Of a stretch of DNA of 64,000 bases, positions 1-8,588 are shown piece after piece. This stretch comes from Rubrivivax sp. GTDB lineage: Bacteria > Pseudomonadota > Gammaproteobacteria > Burkholderiales > Burkholderiaceae_C. Below the pieces are notes generated by a model. That model saw nothing but the letters and a program-made list of their open reading frames with translations. It did no database searches and had not been told where the DNA came from. Numbering within the stretch: the first letter of the stretch is position 1; each line of letters starts with the position of its first letter. The stretch covers positions 54,841-118,840 of the forward strand of contig JAURZM010000074.1 of NCBI GenBank assembly GCA_030653385.1. Direction: 5' to 3'. A program made the translations under genes and the position numbers.

Positions 1-799
1 GCCGGCGGCCATCGACTCGGTCTCCTGACCCGCGGCTTGCGGGATCGGCGTGGCCGTCTGCTCACCCGAGACTGGAGGCGGTTCATCGACGCGCTGGTCG
101 GCTGCAACCTCGCCCGCGAGGGGCCCGTCCTGGTCGGGGTTGGTCGAGGGCGCCGGTCGTGGGGCCTGCGGCCGCGGCTTGGCGGCTTCCGCTGCAAGCC
201 TCGCGTCACGTTCGTTCATGCGACGTCGCACGCCCATCCAGAGGTTGCGCGCCTTGGTCGAGATGCTCAGCACGACCCGCTTGTACAGGGACCGGCGCGT
301 CTCGAGCTCGCGTTCACTGATGATCTCCTCGATGGCCAGCGTCTCCATCATCGGCATGATGATGTCGAGTTTGTGCATCAGGTCGAAGTAGCGCCGGCCG
401 AACGAGGAAGTGATGCCGATCTCTTCCTGCAGAGGCACCGTGTCGTAGGACGCCAGCGTCTCGATGTTGTGATGCTTGAGCAGCGCCTCGGCCTGGTCGA
501 TGGCTTTGTTGATCTCATCGGTCGCCGCGTCCAGCGCCTCGCGGATGTTCTGCTCGATGCGCTCCACCACCTCGTGATCGAGCTTGGCACGGCCGAGCTG
601 GCTGATGAAGTACATCGACGCCTGGAAGCTGTAGAAGCAGCGCGCGAACATGCGTTTGGCATGCGGGCTGGAGAGGTGCGTGGTCCGCTTCAGCGAGGCG
701 CCTTCGACCTTGCGAAAGTCCGCCCGGTACTCGTCCTTGTTCAGAATGCGTTCGTTCACCTGGCCGGTGTCGATGACGGCGAGTCGGGTTGAGGTCATG
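1..799 (-). CDS. DUF1845 / AcaB-like regulator, 3' end outside window
   Basis: An open frame reads leftward from ATG 797-799 off the window edge (at least 266 codons, no stop). The start has a GGAGCG ribosome site 6 nt upstream. The protein begins MTSTRLAVIDTGQ, has a mainly helical middle (repeated E/R/K heptads around residues 65-185) and a low-complexity Pro/Ala/Gln tail. It resembles the DUF1845 proteins of integrating conjugative elements (PFL_4669 family) and AcaB, a co-activator of IncC transfer. I assign the family from memory of its N-terminus. A strong activator-type box lies at 871-896 upstream of its promoter, so it is probably a member of the transfer regulon. The C-terminal tail may be non-conserved. 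Confidence 0.6.
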
Positions 800-839
800 G
801 CACGCTCCGTTGTCCAAGTGAGGTTGGGCGGGTACCGCA

Positions 840-896
840 ATCATCCCGACCACCGTCGGCGCGCGCCACCGGAAAGGCGGGTCGAAGCCCCCCTCC
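840..896 (-). promoter_or_regulatory. Candidate activator-dependent promoter of the AcaB-like gene
   Basis: On the minus strand a run of six G (893-888) is followed by CCTTTC (877-872), then 26 nt, then GATGAT (845-840) as -10. No -35 hexamer is recognisable. The same arrangement occurs at five other promoters in the window (11312, 15829, 38391, 42430, 46303). The start codon of the DUF1845 gene at 799 lies about 35 nt after the predicted transcription start. Confidence 0.6.
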
Positions 897-899
897 AAA

Positions 900-1251
900 T
901 CGACCGTCGCCTCGCCGTTGACAGCGCACGGCGCCGGGCGCTAAGGTTCACGCCTGTGCAGTAGCTGGCCCTGCACTTCAAATCAGGCAAGCCCTCCAGA
1001 GCGTCGAATCGACGCACCGCCCGGCCCCCCGGGCACATCCGCATCCGCCGATCAGCCTTTCGAGGCGCGACCCGTTTCGTCGTGCGCCGAAAGGTCTCTC
1101 CCGATCGGTAGCTGGCACACCGATCCAGCGGCTCTCGCCGCCCAAGCCAGCCCTATACGCCGGTTCATGACCGGCCACCCACTCAACCCCCGCGGGGCAA
1201 CTGCTGCCCCTTCGGGGATGGGCGTTGCTTCGCGTTCCCATGGAGGCAGCA
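900..1251. other. Intergenic region with leader-like GC hairpins
   Basis: There is no supportable gene in this 350 bp. It carries a CCTTTCGAGG sequence at 1056 that lacks the G-run and the spaced -10, so I do not call it a promoter. It ends in a leader with ACCCCCGCGGGG (1186-1197) and a following CCCC/GGGG stem just before the gene at 1252. The leader of the DUF932 gene has the same ACCCCCGCGGGG at 7158-7169. Confidence 0.4.
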
Positions 1252-1908
1252 ATGCTCAACATGAGTGTCGCCAACGCTTGCATCCGAGGTTCGCTGTTTG
1301 ACCTCGACGAACCCCCATCCATCCCCGGCCGTGCCGAAGCCGTCCACACCCTGCCGCTGCACCAGTTGCCGCTGCAGACCCAGGACGCGCTGCAGCAGTT
1401 GATCGCGATCGAAGACGCTCCCGAGTGGAGCGAGGCCGCCGTGGTGCAACTGCACTGGGTGCTGCTGCAGGAGCTGAGAAAGCTCACCGATCCCGAGACG
1501 CCTCTGGAAGAGAAGATCGAGACGCTCGACTGGGCATTGACCAGTCCGTCGAACGATCACCTCCCCTTCTCGTTCGCATCGTGCGTCCGGGTCGTCGGCA
1601 CCAGCCCCATGTCGCCCACGGCGTACTTCGGCCGGGTCGACGTCGACGAGTTGCGCCAATGGCTGCTCGTCAACGCGCGGCGCTGGCTTCGCGAATCCAT
1701 CGCGCGCTACCCGCAGTGGGCCCAGGAGCTGTTCTACAGCGACCCCCACTTCGCCGCAGCACAGCTGACGGCGAATCCCCAGTGGCTCAATGAGCAGATT
1801 CGGCGGCACGAGGCATCGACATCGTCGCAGGCCGCCCAGCGAGATCTGTTCGCGCTGGCATCGCACATCGGTGACGAAGCGCAGGAGGCCGCATGCCCGC
1901 TCAACTGA
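1252..1908 (+). CDS. Hypothetical protein, first of a three-gene cluster
   Basis: 218 aa, family not recognised. I choose ATG 1252 (MLNMSVANA) because GGAGG at 1242-1246 sits 5 nt upstream; an in-frame TTG at 1225 and an ATG at 1240 lack a site. The protein is soluble, rich in Trp, Leu and acidic residues, with segments such as LRQWLLVNARRWLRE suggesting helices. No catalytic motif, signal peptide or membrane segment is visible. It overlaps the next gene by 16 nt. Its position beside the RNR and primase genes suggests an element-maintenance or DNA-metabolism accessory role, but that is only context. Confidence 0.6.
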   Translation: MLNMSVANACIRGSLFDLDEPPSIPGRAEAVHTLPLHQLPLQTQDALQQLIAIEDAPEWSEAAVVQLHWVLLQELRKLTDPETPLEEKIETLDWALTSPSNDHLPFSFASCVRVVGTSPMSPTAYFGRVDVDELRQWLLVNARRWLRESIARYPQWAQELFYSDPHFAAAQLTANPQWLNEQIRRHEASTSSQAAQRDLFALASHIGDEAQEAACPLN

Positions 1909-2216
1909 TGCGTCCCGAAGTGCTGCTGCTGATCGTCTTCGTGCTCTGGGGCATCGCCGGGAAGCTGGACGAGCCTCTCGAGGGCTTCGACCTGGAGCCC
2001 GTGCAGGCCGAGGCCGCCGCAACCGAGGGCGGCCCGACCGCGCAGCCGCTGCACCTGCTGTGTGTCGTGGAGGAAGCCGGGCCGGACTCCCTGCGCCAGG
2101 CCCCCACGCCCGTCCTCACGGCGTACTCGCCGACCCCACCTGGGTTGGCGGGCCGCCACGCCGCAACAAGCCGCCGTCTGACGTGCGTCGTCACCGACGA
2201 ACAGGAGACCCCGTGA
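1893..2216 (+). CDS. Small hypothetical protein with N-terminal hydrophobic segment
   Basis: 107 aa, no recognised family. It starts at ATG 1893 inside the end of the previous gene (16 nt overlap) and its stop overlaps the GTG of the next gene (GTGA at 2213), so the three are probably translated together. Residues 9-20 (EVLLLIVFVLWG) form one short hydrophobic segment, possibly a membrane anchor; the rest is polar and low in structure. There is no catalytic signature. Confidence 0.5.
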   Translation: MPAQLMRPEVLLLIVFVLWGIAGKLDEPLEGFDLEPVQAEAAATEGGPTAQPLHLLCVVEEAGPDSLRQAPTPVLTAYSPTPPGLAGRHAATSRRLTCVVTDEQETP

Positions 2217-2524
2217 ACCACCTCAACCTGTCCATCCGCGCGCTGCCCATGCAGCGCCTGCTGCCGGTGCGATCGCTCGACGAGTTCGAGCATCTCGTGA
2301 AGGAAAGCGAAGTCCTCACCGGCGCGCCCGGCCGCACGTTCGTGGTCGCCGGCGCCGATCGGCCCGCCTACCAGGTGCATGCCGATGTCGCTGGATTCCA
2401 GATCGCCCGGCTCGACGGCGCCATGCCGCACGAAGTGCTGGCCACGGCACGCGAACTGGCCAGCCACCCCATAGGAAGCGCCATGGCGTGCGGCCTGCTC
2501 TACACGGAGCCGTTGCCGCAGTAG
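2213..2524 (+). CDS. Small hypothetical protein, GTG start
   Basis: 103 aa, not recognised. The GTG at 2213 overlaps the TGA of the upstream gene (GTGA) and is preceded by AGGAGA at 2203-2208, so the start is well supported although a longer frame extends upstream. It contains the motifs DEFEHLVKESE and FVVAGADRPAYQVHADVAGFQIARLDGA, which look like a small alpha/beta fold. Function is unknown. It is translationally coupled to its neighbours. Confidence 0.6.
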   Translation: MNHLNLSIRALPMQRLLPVRSLDEFEHLVKESEVLTGAPGRTFVVAGADRPAYQVHADVAGFQIARLDGAMPHEVLATARELASHPIGSAMACGLLYTEPLPQ

Positions 2525-2578
2525 CGCAACTCGAACGACCAGCCTTCGCAGGTCGGTCCTTTCAAGGAGAACACCATC

Positions 2579-2932
2579 ATGTCGATGAACCTTCCCTCCA
2601 TCGGCTCCGCACAGACCCCCTACGGCCTGGCCAGCATCCACGTGGGCCGCTATCCCGTCGGCGGCGCCCTGTTCGTCGAGCTCTACACGGCCGACGACGA
2701 GATGCCGGAGCCGCTGGCCATGCTGAGCTGCAACCTGGCGCCCTCGGGTGTCACGCTGGCCGACGACGAGTTCTGCGTGAAGTCGTGGTCCGAGAACGAG
2801 CCGCTGATCGAGCCCCTGCTCGCCACCGGCCTCTTCGAGGACACCGGCCGGCGCATGCCAACCGGCTACGCGGTCTCGCCGACCTGGCGCATCAAGGACC
2901 CGCAGTTCGTGCCACCACGGCGCGGACGCTGA
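2579..2932 (+). CDS. Hypothetical protein
   Basis: 117 aa, no family recognised. It starts at ATG 2579 behind AAGGAG (spacing 8). The sequence (VGGALFVELYTADDEMPEPLAMLS, LPSG.TLADDEFCVKSW, GYAVSPTWRIK) looks like a compact beta-rich cytoplasmic protein of the kind common on conjugative elements next to DUF932 and primase genes. It ends 12 nt before a long inverted repeat at 2945, which may close this cluster. No function can be assigned. Confidence 0.6.
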   Translation: MSMNLPSIGSAQTPYGLASIHVGRYPVGGALFVELYTADDEMPEPLAMLSCNLAPSGVTLADDEFCVKSWSENEPLIEPLLATGLFEDTGRRMPTGYAVSPTWRIKDPQFVPPRRGR

Positions 2933-2944
2933 AGATCCTGAGCA

Positions 2945-2994
2945 CCACCGTGGTCAGTCGCATCGCCCCCCGGCGGCGCGGCTGACCACGGTGG
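2945..2994. terminator. 13-bp inverted repeat behind small-gene cluster
   Basis: CCACCGTGGTCAG (2945-2957) is repeated exactly in inverse at 2982-2994, with a 24-nt loop that is itself GC-rich. There is no T-run, so this is not a classical intrinsic terminator. Its position 12 nt after a stop codon suggests transcript-end protection or attenuation; a protein-binding site is also possible. Confidence 0.45.
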
Positions 2995-3368
2995 CCCGCT
3001 GTCGTCGAAGGTCGCGTCCGGCTGGAACGCCGTCCGCGAAGGCCGCGCGAGGTGCTGGCGGTTCTTTCCCGAGGGAGTGCAACCCTTCGGAAAGCATCGC
3101 CTTCCCAGCAGGCAGCTGACAGGCCTGGCGCCCTCCGGCGCGAAGTCAGCCCTTCAATCGCGGGCCCTGCCCAGCAGTGGCCACACACCGGACCAGACCC
3201 CGTCTTGTCCGGGCCATCCCCGTCGGGCGGCACACCGATCGGCCTGCAAAGGCCATCCGCCGCCCTCCCGCCCACAAAGCGCATCCGAGCGTTGCCGGTT
3301 GCCTCGCAACACCGCGAGCAGCCTGGCAGCGCCTTGCCGCGTGGGTACCCCGTTCCCGAGGAGTTTTC
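2995..3368 (+). promoter_or_regulatory. Long leader of the ribonucleotide reductase gene
   Basis: About 370 bp without a supported gene. It contains TTCCCA..GGCAGCTG.CAGGCC (3102-3125) followed by AGCCCTTCAATC (3148-3159). The same words with nearly the same spacing precede the DUF932 gene (7044-7100). The segment is rich in GC palindromes and ends in GAGGAG (3357-3362) before ATG 3369. I see no clear B12 box, so I do not call a cobalamin riboswitch. Confidence 0.4.
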
Positions 3369-5870
3369 ATGAACCTCAGAGACCTTGTCCCCTCCGCCGC
3401 GGCCCTGAAGCCGCAAGCGATCAGCCTCGATGTCCTGCGCGAGAAGTACTGCAAGGACAACGAGACGTCGATCGAGGACGTCAACGCGCGCGTCGCCAAC
3501 GCGCTCGCGGACGTCGAGCCCGAACGTCGAGACCAGCACCGTGAAGCCTTTCTGTGGGCACTGCAGCAGGGCTTCCTGCCGGCCGGTCGCATTCAGTCCG
3601 CCGCAGGCACGCCCCTCGCGGCCACGCTCATCAACTGCTTCGTGCAGCCGGTGGGCGACTCCATCGCGCAAGTCGACGATGGCTATCCCGGCATCTACAC
3701 CGCGCTGACCGAAGCCGCCGAAACCATGCGGCGCGGCGGCGGCGTAGGCTACGACTTTTCGCGCATCCGCCCGCGCGGCGCTTGGGTGGGCAGCACACGC
3801 AGCCACGCTTCGGGCCCGGTGAGCTACATGCAGATCTTCGACCGCTCGTGCGAAACCGTGGAAAGCGCCGGCGCGCGGCGCGGCGCCCAGATGGGCGTCC
3901 TGCGCTGCGATCACCCGGACATCGAGGAGTTCATCCACGCCAAGGACGACGGTGGCCTGAAGAACTTCAACCTCTCCATCGCCGTGACCGATGCGTTCAT
4001 GCAGGCCGTCCTGGCCGATGGCGAGGTGGACCTGGTTCACCGAGCCGAGCCGGGCGAAGCACAGAAGGCCACTGGCGCGCGCCGGCGCGAAGGCAGCGAG
4101 CGCGCCTGGATCTACCGCACCGTGAAGGCCCGCGACCTGTGGGACCAGATCATGCGGTCCACCTACGACCACGCCGAACCCGGCGTGCTCTTCATCGACA
4201 CGATCAACCGCGACAACAACCTGTCGTATTGCGAGACGATCGAGAGCTGCAACCCCTGTAGCGAGCAGTCGCTGCCGGCCTATGGCTGCTGCTGCCTGGG
4301 CTCCATCGACCTGACACGGTTCGTGCTCGATCCGTTCGAGCCGGCGGCGCGCTTCGACGACCAACGGTTCACGCAAGTGGCCGGCGTCGCGGTGCGCATG
4401 CTGGACAACGTGCTCGACACGACGGTGTGGCCGCTGGCGCAACAGCAGCGGCAGGCGATCGACAAGCGCCGGGTGGGTCTGGGCTTCACCGGCCTGGGCG
4501 ATGCCCTCGTGATGCTAGGCCTTGCCTACGGCACGTCCGAAGCGCGCGCGCAGGCCCGGCGCATCGCCGAGTTGATGCGCGACGCGGCCTACGCGGCATC
4601 GGTGGAACTCGCGCGCGAGCGGGGCGCCTTCCCGGCGTTCGATGCCGAGCTCTACCTGTCGCGTGGCACTTTCGCCTCGCGTCTGCCTGCGCACCTGCGC
4701 GAGCAGATCCGGCAGCACGGCATCCGCAACTCGCACCTGCTGTCGATCGCGCCCACGGGCACGATCAGCCTGGCTTTCGCGGACAACGCCAGCAATGGCA
4801 TCGAGCCCGCCTTCAGCTGGAGCTACCAGCGCAAGAAGCGCATGCCGGACGGCAGCACGAAGGAGTACGCCGTCGAGGATCATGCCTGGCGGCTGTATCG
4901 GCATCTGAAGGGCGAGCAGGCGACGCTGACACCGGCGTTCATCACCGCGCTGGAGCTCAGCGCGACCGACCACGTGGCCATGGTGGCCGCCGTGGCGCCG
5001 TGCATCGACACCGCCATCTCCAAGACGGTCAACGTCCCGGCGGACTATCCCTACGCGGACTTCAAGGACCTGTACCTGCAGGCCTGGCAGGCCGGCATCA
5101 AGGGACTGGCGACCTTCCGGCCCAACCCCGTGACGGGGTCTGTGCTGAGCGTCGAAGACGCCCCAGCGGCCGCCTCGCACGCATCGGAAGACGATGACCC
5201 GCTGCGCAGGCAGTTCGACAGCCGGCCGCCGGGGGATCTCGAAGGGGTCACCTCGAAGGTCGAGTACTGCACGAGCGAAGGCAAGAAGTCGGTCTACCTG
5301 ACCGTCAACTTCATGCGCGTTGCGGGGACCGTCGACGGCCGCCAGGTCGTCATCGAACGGCCGGTCGAGTTCTTCATGCCGGCCGGACAGCGCGACGAGG
5401 GCCAGCAATGGATCGCGTCGAACATGCGGATGCTCTCGATGGTAGGCCGCTCCGGCGGGTCGATCGAGAAGGCACTGCAGAACATGCGCGAGGTGGTCTG
5501 GGACAAGGGGCCCGTGCAATGTGGCGTCGTCCTGCGTGGCGATGGCCACACCGCGCGGCGCTGGCATGACTCCGAGGTCGCCGCGATCGGCTACTGGCTG
5601 CAGCAGATGCTGGCCAAGCGCGGGTTCCTGGATGCCGACGGCCACCAGGTGCCTGTGCTCGAGATGTCCGCAAGGCTGTCTCGCCAGCTCGAACTGCAGT
5701 TGGGCGGAGACGATGACTCGGTCCCTATCGACCGGCACGACACGCAGCCTGAGACCACGAGCTTCGTGACCCGTGGCCGCCAGTGCCCGGAGTGCGGGGC
5801 GCGCGCGCTGCGACGCGTGGATGGCTGCGAACGCTGCACCGAGTGCAACCACGTCGGCAGCTGCGGCTGA
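3369..5870 (+). CDS. nrdJ: Adenosylcobalamin-dependent (class II) ribonucleotide reductase
   Basis: 833 aa. Reduces ribonucleotides to deoxyribonucleotides using adenosylcobalamin, independent of oxygen. Visible are C90 (LINCFVQPVGD), the GGGVGYDFSRIRPRG substrate loop, the thiyl-radical motif NPCSE (C297), a Cys triplet at 307-309 whose members probably supply the redox partner of C90, LSIAPTGTISL, and a C-terminal zinc ribbon beginning CPEC (C806, C809) and ending CGSCG. I chose ATG 3369 because GAGGAG precedes it; the frame is open further upstream but without a ribosome site. It stands alone behind a long leader. Carriage on a mobile element probably secures dNTPs for transfer replication in recipients, an inference. 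Confidence 0.93.
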   Translation: MNLRDLVPSAAALKPQAISLDVLREKYCKDNETSIEDVNARVANALADVEPERRDQHREAFLWALQQGFLPAGRIQSAAGTPLAATLINCFVQPVGDSIAQVDDGYPGIYTALTEAAETMRRGGGVGYDFSRIRPRGAWVGSTRSHASGPVSYMQIFDRSCETVESAGARRGAQMGVLRCDHPDIEEFIHAKDDGGLKNFNLSIAVTDAFMQAVLADGEVDLVHRAEPGEAQKATGARRREGSERAWIYRTVKARDLWDQIMRSTYDHAEPGVLFIDTINRDNNLSYCETIESCNPCSEQSLPAYGCCCLGSIDLTRFVLDPFEPAARFDDQRFTQVAGVAVRMLDNVLDTTVWPLAQQQRQAIDKRRVGLGFTGLGDALVMLGLAYGTSEARAQARRIAELMRDAAYAASVELARERGAFPAFDAELYLSRGTFASRLPAHLREQIRQHGIRNSHLLSIAPTGTISLAFADNASNGIEPAFSWSYQRKKRMPDGSTKEYAVEDHAWRLYRHLKGEQATLTPAFITALELSATDHVAMVAAVAPCIDTAISKTVNVPADYPYADFKDLYLQAWQAGIKGLATFRPNPVTGSVLSVEDAPAAASHASEDDDPLRRQFDSRPPGDLEGVTSKVEYCTSEGKKSVYLTVNFMRVAGTVDGRQVVIERPVEFFMPAGQRDEGQQWIASNMRMLSMVGRSGGSIEKALQNMREVVWDKGPVQCGVVLRGDGHTARRWHDSEVAAIGYWLQQMLAKRGFLDADGHQVPVLEMSARLSRQLELQLGGDDDSVPIDRHDTQPETTSFVTRGRQCPECGARALRRVDGCERCTECNHVGSCG

Positions 5871-5958
5871 ATCTTCCATCGGGGACCTGGGGAGTGCACG
5901 CAGTTCCGCCCTCGTGGCGGGGCTCCGGCAACCCAGCCTCAATCCATTGGACAAGACC

Positions 5959-6975
5959 ATGAACCATGACTTTGAAGCGCGCGTGAGCGACGTGAAGTCC
6001 CGCGCGCACGGGCATTGGACGGGCATCCTGCGGTCGCTGGGCGTCGACGAAGACATCCTCAAGGGCAAGAACCTGCCCTGCCCGATCGACGGCTGTGGCG
6101 GCACCGACCGCTTCCAGTACACCGACAAGTTCGGCGAAGGCAACTACCACTGCCGCTCGTGCGGCGCCGGTGGCGGCCTGAAGCTCGCGCACGCGGTACG
6201 GGGTGGGCGGTTCAGTGAACTGCTCGACGACATCGAGTCGCTGGTGGGAACGGTGCGGCCGGCGTCATCACCCGGCCTGGCCGGCCCGTCGCTGGAGCGG
6301 ATGAAGCGGCTGTGCCACCAGACCTGGACCGAGGCCAAGCCGGTCACCATCGGCGACGAAGTCGACCGCTACCTGCGCGGCCGCGGCATCAACCAGGGCG
6401 CCTACCCCAGGTCGCTGCGGTTTCATCCGGCCCTGGGCTACTACGAGAAGCAGCCCGGGCAAAAGCGCTCGAAGCTGATCGCCAGCTACGCCGCGATGGT
6501 CGCCTGTGTGCAGGGGCCGGACGGCCACGCCGTCACCCTGCACCGGACGTACCTCAAGGAGGGTCACAAGGCACTCGGCGACCAGTCCAAGAAGCTGCTG
6601 TCCGCCGGCATCAACGGCGCGGCGGTGCGACTCGACGAGGCCACGGACGAACTGGCGCTCACCGAAGGGATCGAGACCGCGCTGGCGGTGCGCCTGCGAA
6701 CCGGCAAGCCGACCTGGGCGGCCATCAACTGCGGCAACCTCGAGAGGATCTGGATCCCCGAGCAGGTGCGGCGGGTGTGCATCTACGCGGACAACGACGC
6801 GGACGCCGAGTTCGCTGGCCAGGCCTCGGCCTACATCCTCGCCCAGCGCCTCGTGCGCGAAGCGAAGAAGGCCGGCTTCCATCGCGCGGTCGAAGTCTTC
6901 GTGCCCCGCCAAGCGGGCACGGACTGGGCCGACATCTGGCTCGCCTCGCTTGCCAAGGACAAGCGCGCGGCGTAG
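5959..6975 (+). CDS. Toprim primase with N-terminal zinc finger (DUF7146-type)
   Basis: 338 aa. N-terminal primase-type zinc finger C41-x4-C46-x18-C65-x2-C68, followed by a Toprim-like region: LTEGIETALAVR (the acidic Toprim motif), then AINCGNLERIWIP and CIYADNDAD (the DxD motif). The size and order match the plasmid and phage primases annotated as DUF7146/Toprim, without a helicase domain. It probably primes lagging or transferred strands of the element. The start is ATG 5959; the frame is open upstream but only this start gives the conserved beginning. The ribosome site is weak. It lies 88 nt after the RNR gene and may be cotranscribed. Confidence 0.85.
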   Translation: MNHDFEARVSDVKSRAHGHWTGILRSLGVDEDILKGKNLPCPIDGCGGTDRFQYTDKFGEGNYHCRSCGAGGGLKLAHAVRGGRFSELLDDIESLVGTVRPASSPGLAGPSLERMKRLCHQTWTEAKPVTIGDEVDRYLRGRGINQGAYPRSLRFHPALGYYEKQPGQKRSKLIASYAAMVACVQGPDGHAVTLHRTYLKEGHKALGDQSKKLLSAGINGAAVRLDEATDELALTEGIETALAVRLRTGKPTWAAINCGNLERIWIPEQVRRVCIYADNDADAEFAGQASAYILAQRLVREAKKAGFHRAVEVFVPRQAGTDWADIWLASLAKDKRAA

Positions 6976-7225
6976 GCTTTCAGGGGTGGCAGCAATGCCA
7001 CCCACTCTTTCCGTGTGCCCCGTGCGGGCACAGCGACAGAGGTTTCCCAAGTGGCAGCTGCCAGGCCACGCTGAACTCCAGCGAAGGTAGCCCTTCAATC
7101 CCAGTGCACGACGGTCACCGTTCGTGCCGCATCGCCGCTCAGCCACGCTGAGCCCACACCCCCGCGGGGACGCGCTTCCCCGCTGCAGGGGTAGAGCCGT
7201 CCCCGTATTTCATTTGGAGATCTCC
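6976..7225 (+). promoter_or_regulatory. Structured leader of the DUF932 gene
   Basis: 250 bp packed with inverted repeats (GGGTGGCAGCAATGCCACCC at 6984, GTGCCCCGTGCGGGCAC at 7015). It also holds a TTCCCA..GGCAGCTG.CAGGCC - AGCCCTTCAATC signature (7044-7100) shared with the RNR leader and an ACCCCCGCGGGG (7158-7169) shared with the leader at 1186. A structured 5' untranslated RNA, such as the radC-type motif known upstream of mobile-element DNA-metabolism genes, is one reading. I cannot fold it here. Confidence 0.4.
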
Positions 7226-8290
7226 ATGAAGTACGGACGTTCCCTCGTCGATCTCGCCACCGAACTCGAGCGGCAGCTCGCGACGAAGCAGGACATGATC
7301 GTTCCGACCCCGCTGATGCACCACATCACCAGCGAGAACGGCACCTCGGTCCTCAACATCGAAACGCACGACGGCGTGCGCACCTTCAGGACGACCGAGA
7401 ACTGCCGCCGGCAGCTCGCCGACCGCCTGAAGATCCCGTTCGCCTACTTCGAGCGCATGCGCACTGACCAGCCCGCGCTGCTGGATCGCAACATCGACAC
7501 ATGGCTCCACGCGCAGCCCGAGCAGCGCATGGTGCGCACGCTCGACGGCAACGCGAGAGCGTTCCTGTCGGACCGCTACCGCCGGCTGGACAACTACGAC
7601 CTGCTGGCGCACGTCTACCCGATGCTGCGTGAACTGCCCGGCGCCCGCGTCGAATCCTGCGAGGTCACCGACAGCCGCATGTACCTGAAGGTCGTGACCT
7701 CCCGCGTCCAGTTCGAACTGGCTCCGGGTGACGTGGTGCACGCCGGCGTGGTCATCAGCAACTCCGAGACCGGCCAGGGCTCGCTCTCGGTGAGCCCGCT
7801 GATCTTCCGGCTGCTGTGCCGCAATGGCCTCATCGCGGCCGACCAGTCCATGCGCAAGACCCACATCGGGCGCATGAGCGAGACCTCGCCCGACGAGGTC
7901 ACCATCTTCAAGGACGACACGCTCGCCGCCGACGACGCCGCGTTCTTCCTGAAGGTCCGCGACACCGTGCAAGCGGCGGTGTCGCAGGCCACCTTCTCGC
8001 TGATCGCCGAGCGCATGCGCAAGACGATGGGCATCAAGCTGGTGGGCGACCCGGTCAAGAGCGTCGAGCGCCTGGCGGTGAAGTACCTGCTGCAGGAGCA
8101 CGAGAAGGTCGGGGTGCTGCGCGCCCTCATCAAGGACGGCGACCTGACCGGCTTCGGCCTGGTCAATGCCGTCACCGGCTACGCGCAGGAACTCGACCTG
8201 TACGACCGCTCGACCGAATTGGAGGCCATCGGCGGCCGCATGCTCGAGCAGGGCGCGAAGGAGTGGAGCGAACTGGCCGAAGCCGCCTGA
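7226..8290 (+). CDS. DUF932 family protein
   Basis: 354 aa. Typical full-length DUF932 protein (phage/plasmid-like TIGR03299 relative): GTSVLNIETHDGVRTFR near the N-terminus, NARAFLSDRYRRLDNYDLL around residue 110, and a VISNSETGQGSLSVSPLIFRLLCRNGLI core. The family is widespread on conjugative plasmids and elements; its biochemical role is unknown. ATG 7226 has GGAGATCTCC upstream, which decides the start. It is monocistronic: a structured leader precedes it and an intrinsic terminator follows 40 nt after the stop. Confidence 0.85.
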   Translation: MKYGRSLVDLATELERQLATKQDMIVPTPLMHHITSENGTSVLNIETHDGVRTFRTTENCRRQLADRLKIPFAYFERMRTDQPALLDRNIDTWLHAQPEQRMVRTLDGNARAFLSDRYRRLDNYDLLAHVYPMLRELPGARVESCEVTDSRMYLKVVTSRVQFELAPGDVVHAGVVISNSETGQGSLSVSPLIFRLLCRNGLIAADQSMRKTHIGRMSETSPDEVTIFKDDTLAADDAAFFLKVRDTVQAAVSQATFSLIAERMRKTMGIKLVGDPVKSVERLAVKYLLQEHEKVGVLRALIKDGDLTGFGLVNAVTGYAQELDLYDRSTELEAIGGRMLEQGAKEWSELAEAA

Positions 8291-8330
8291 GCTGAATCGA
8301 ACGACCCTCGCGGTCGTCATCACCCTGAAG

Positions 8331-8359
8331 GGGCGCCGCAACCGCGGCGCCCTTTTTTT
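8331..8359 (+). terminator. Intrinsic terminator after DUF932 gene
   Basis: A perfect 9-bp stem GGGCGCCGC (8331-8339) / GCGGCGCCC (8344-8352), AACC tetraloop, followed at once by seven T (8353-8359). This is a textbook rho-independent terminator. Confidence 0.95.
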
Positions 8360-8552
8360 CGCCTGCTTGCGACTTTCCCCCGTGCACAACCGCGCGCAGG
8401 GACATAAGCTTCCGAGTTCGGGGTAGGTTCGTCGGCATGCCGACCACCCACAGCATCGCTCCGTGTCCCGTGCTCGCCATAGGCGACGACCTCCGCGAAA
8501 TCCAGTAGCATCCGACGGTTGCGGGGAGGGACAAGAACAAGGATCGGCGAAT

Positions 8553-8567
8553 GCCAATTTATTTGGC
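8553..8567. promoter_or_regulatory. Small palindrome before the BetR-receiver gene
   Basis: GCCAA and TTGGC flank a 5-nt AT spacer, 22 nt upstream of ATG 8589, in an otherwise GC-rich stretch. It is a possible autoregulatory operator. Evidence is positional only. Confidence 0.3.
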
Positions 8568-8588
8568 CTTCGTTTGCACTTGGCGGCG

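Noticed and set aside
37..964. Plus-strand frames at the left edge
   Set aside because: They are shadows of the minus-strand DUF1845 gene, which has a start, a ribosome site and a coherent sequence.
1050..1090. CCTTTCGAGG resembling the activator box upstream of the 1252 gene
   Set aside because: It lacks the G-run, and the hexamer 26-27 nt downstream (CGAAAG/GAAAGG) is no -10. Probably chance or a decayed copy.
2995..3368. Cobalamin riboswitch before the B12-dependent RNR
   Set aside because: I could not find a convincing B12 box or the expected core. The sequence instead shares words with the DUF932 leader.
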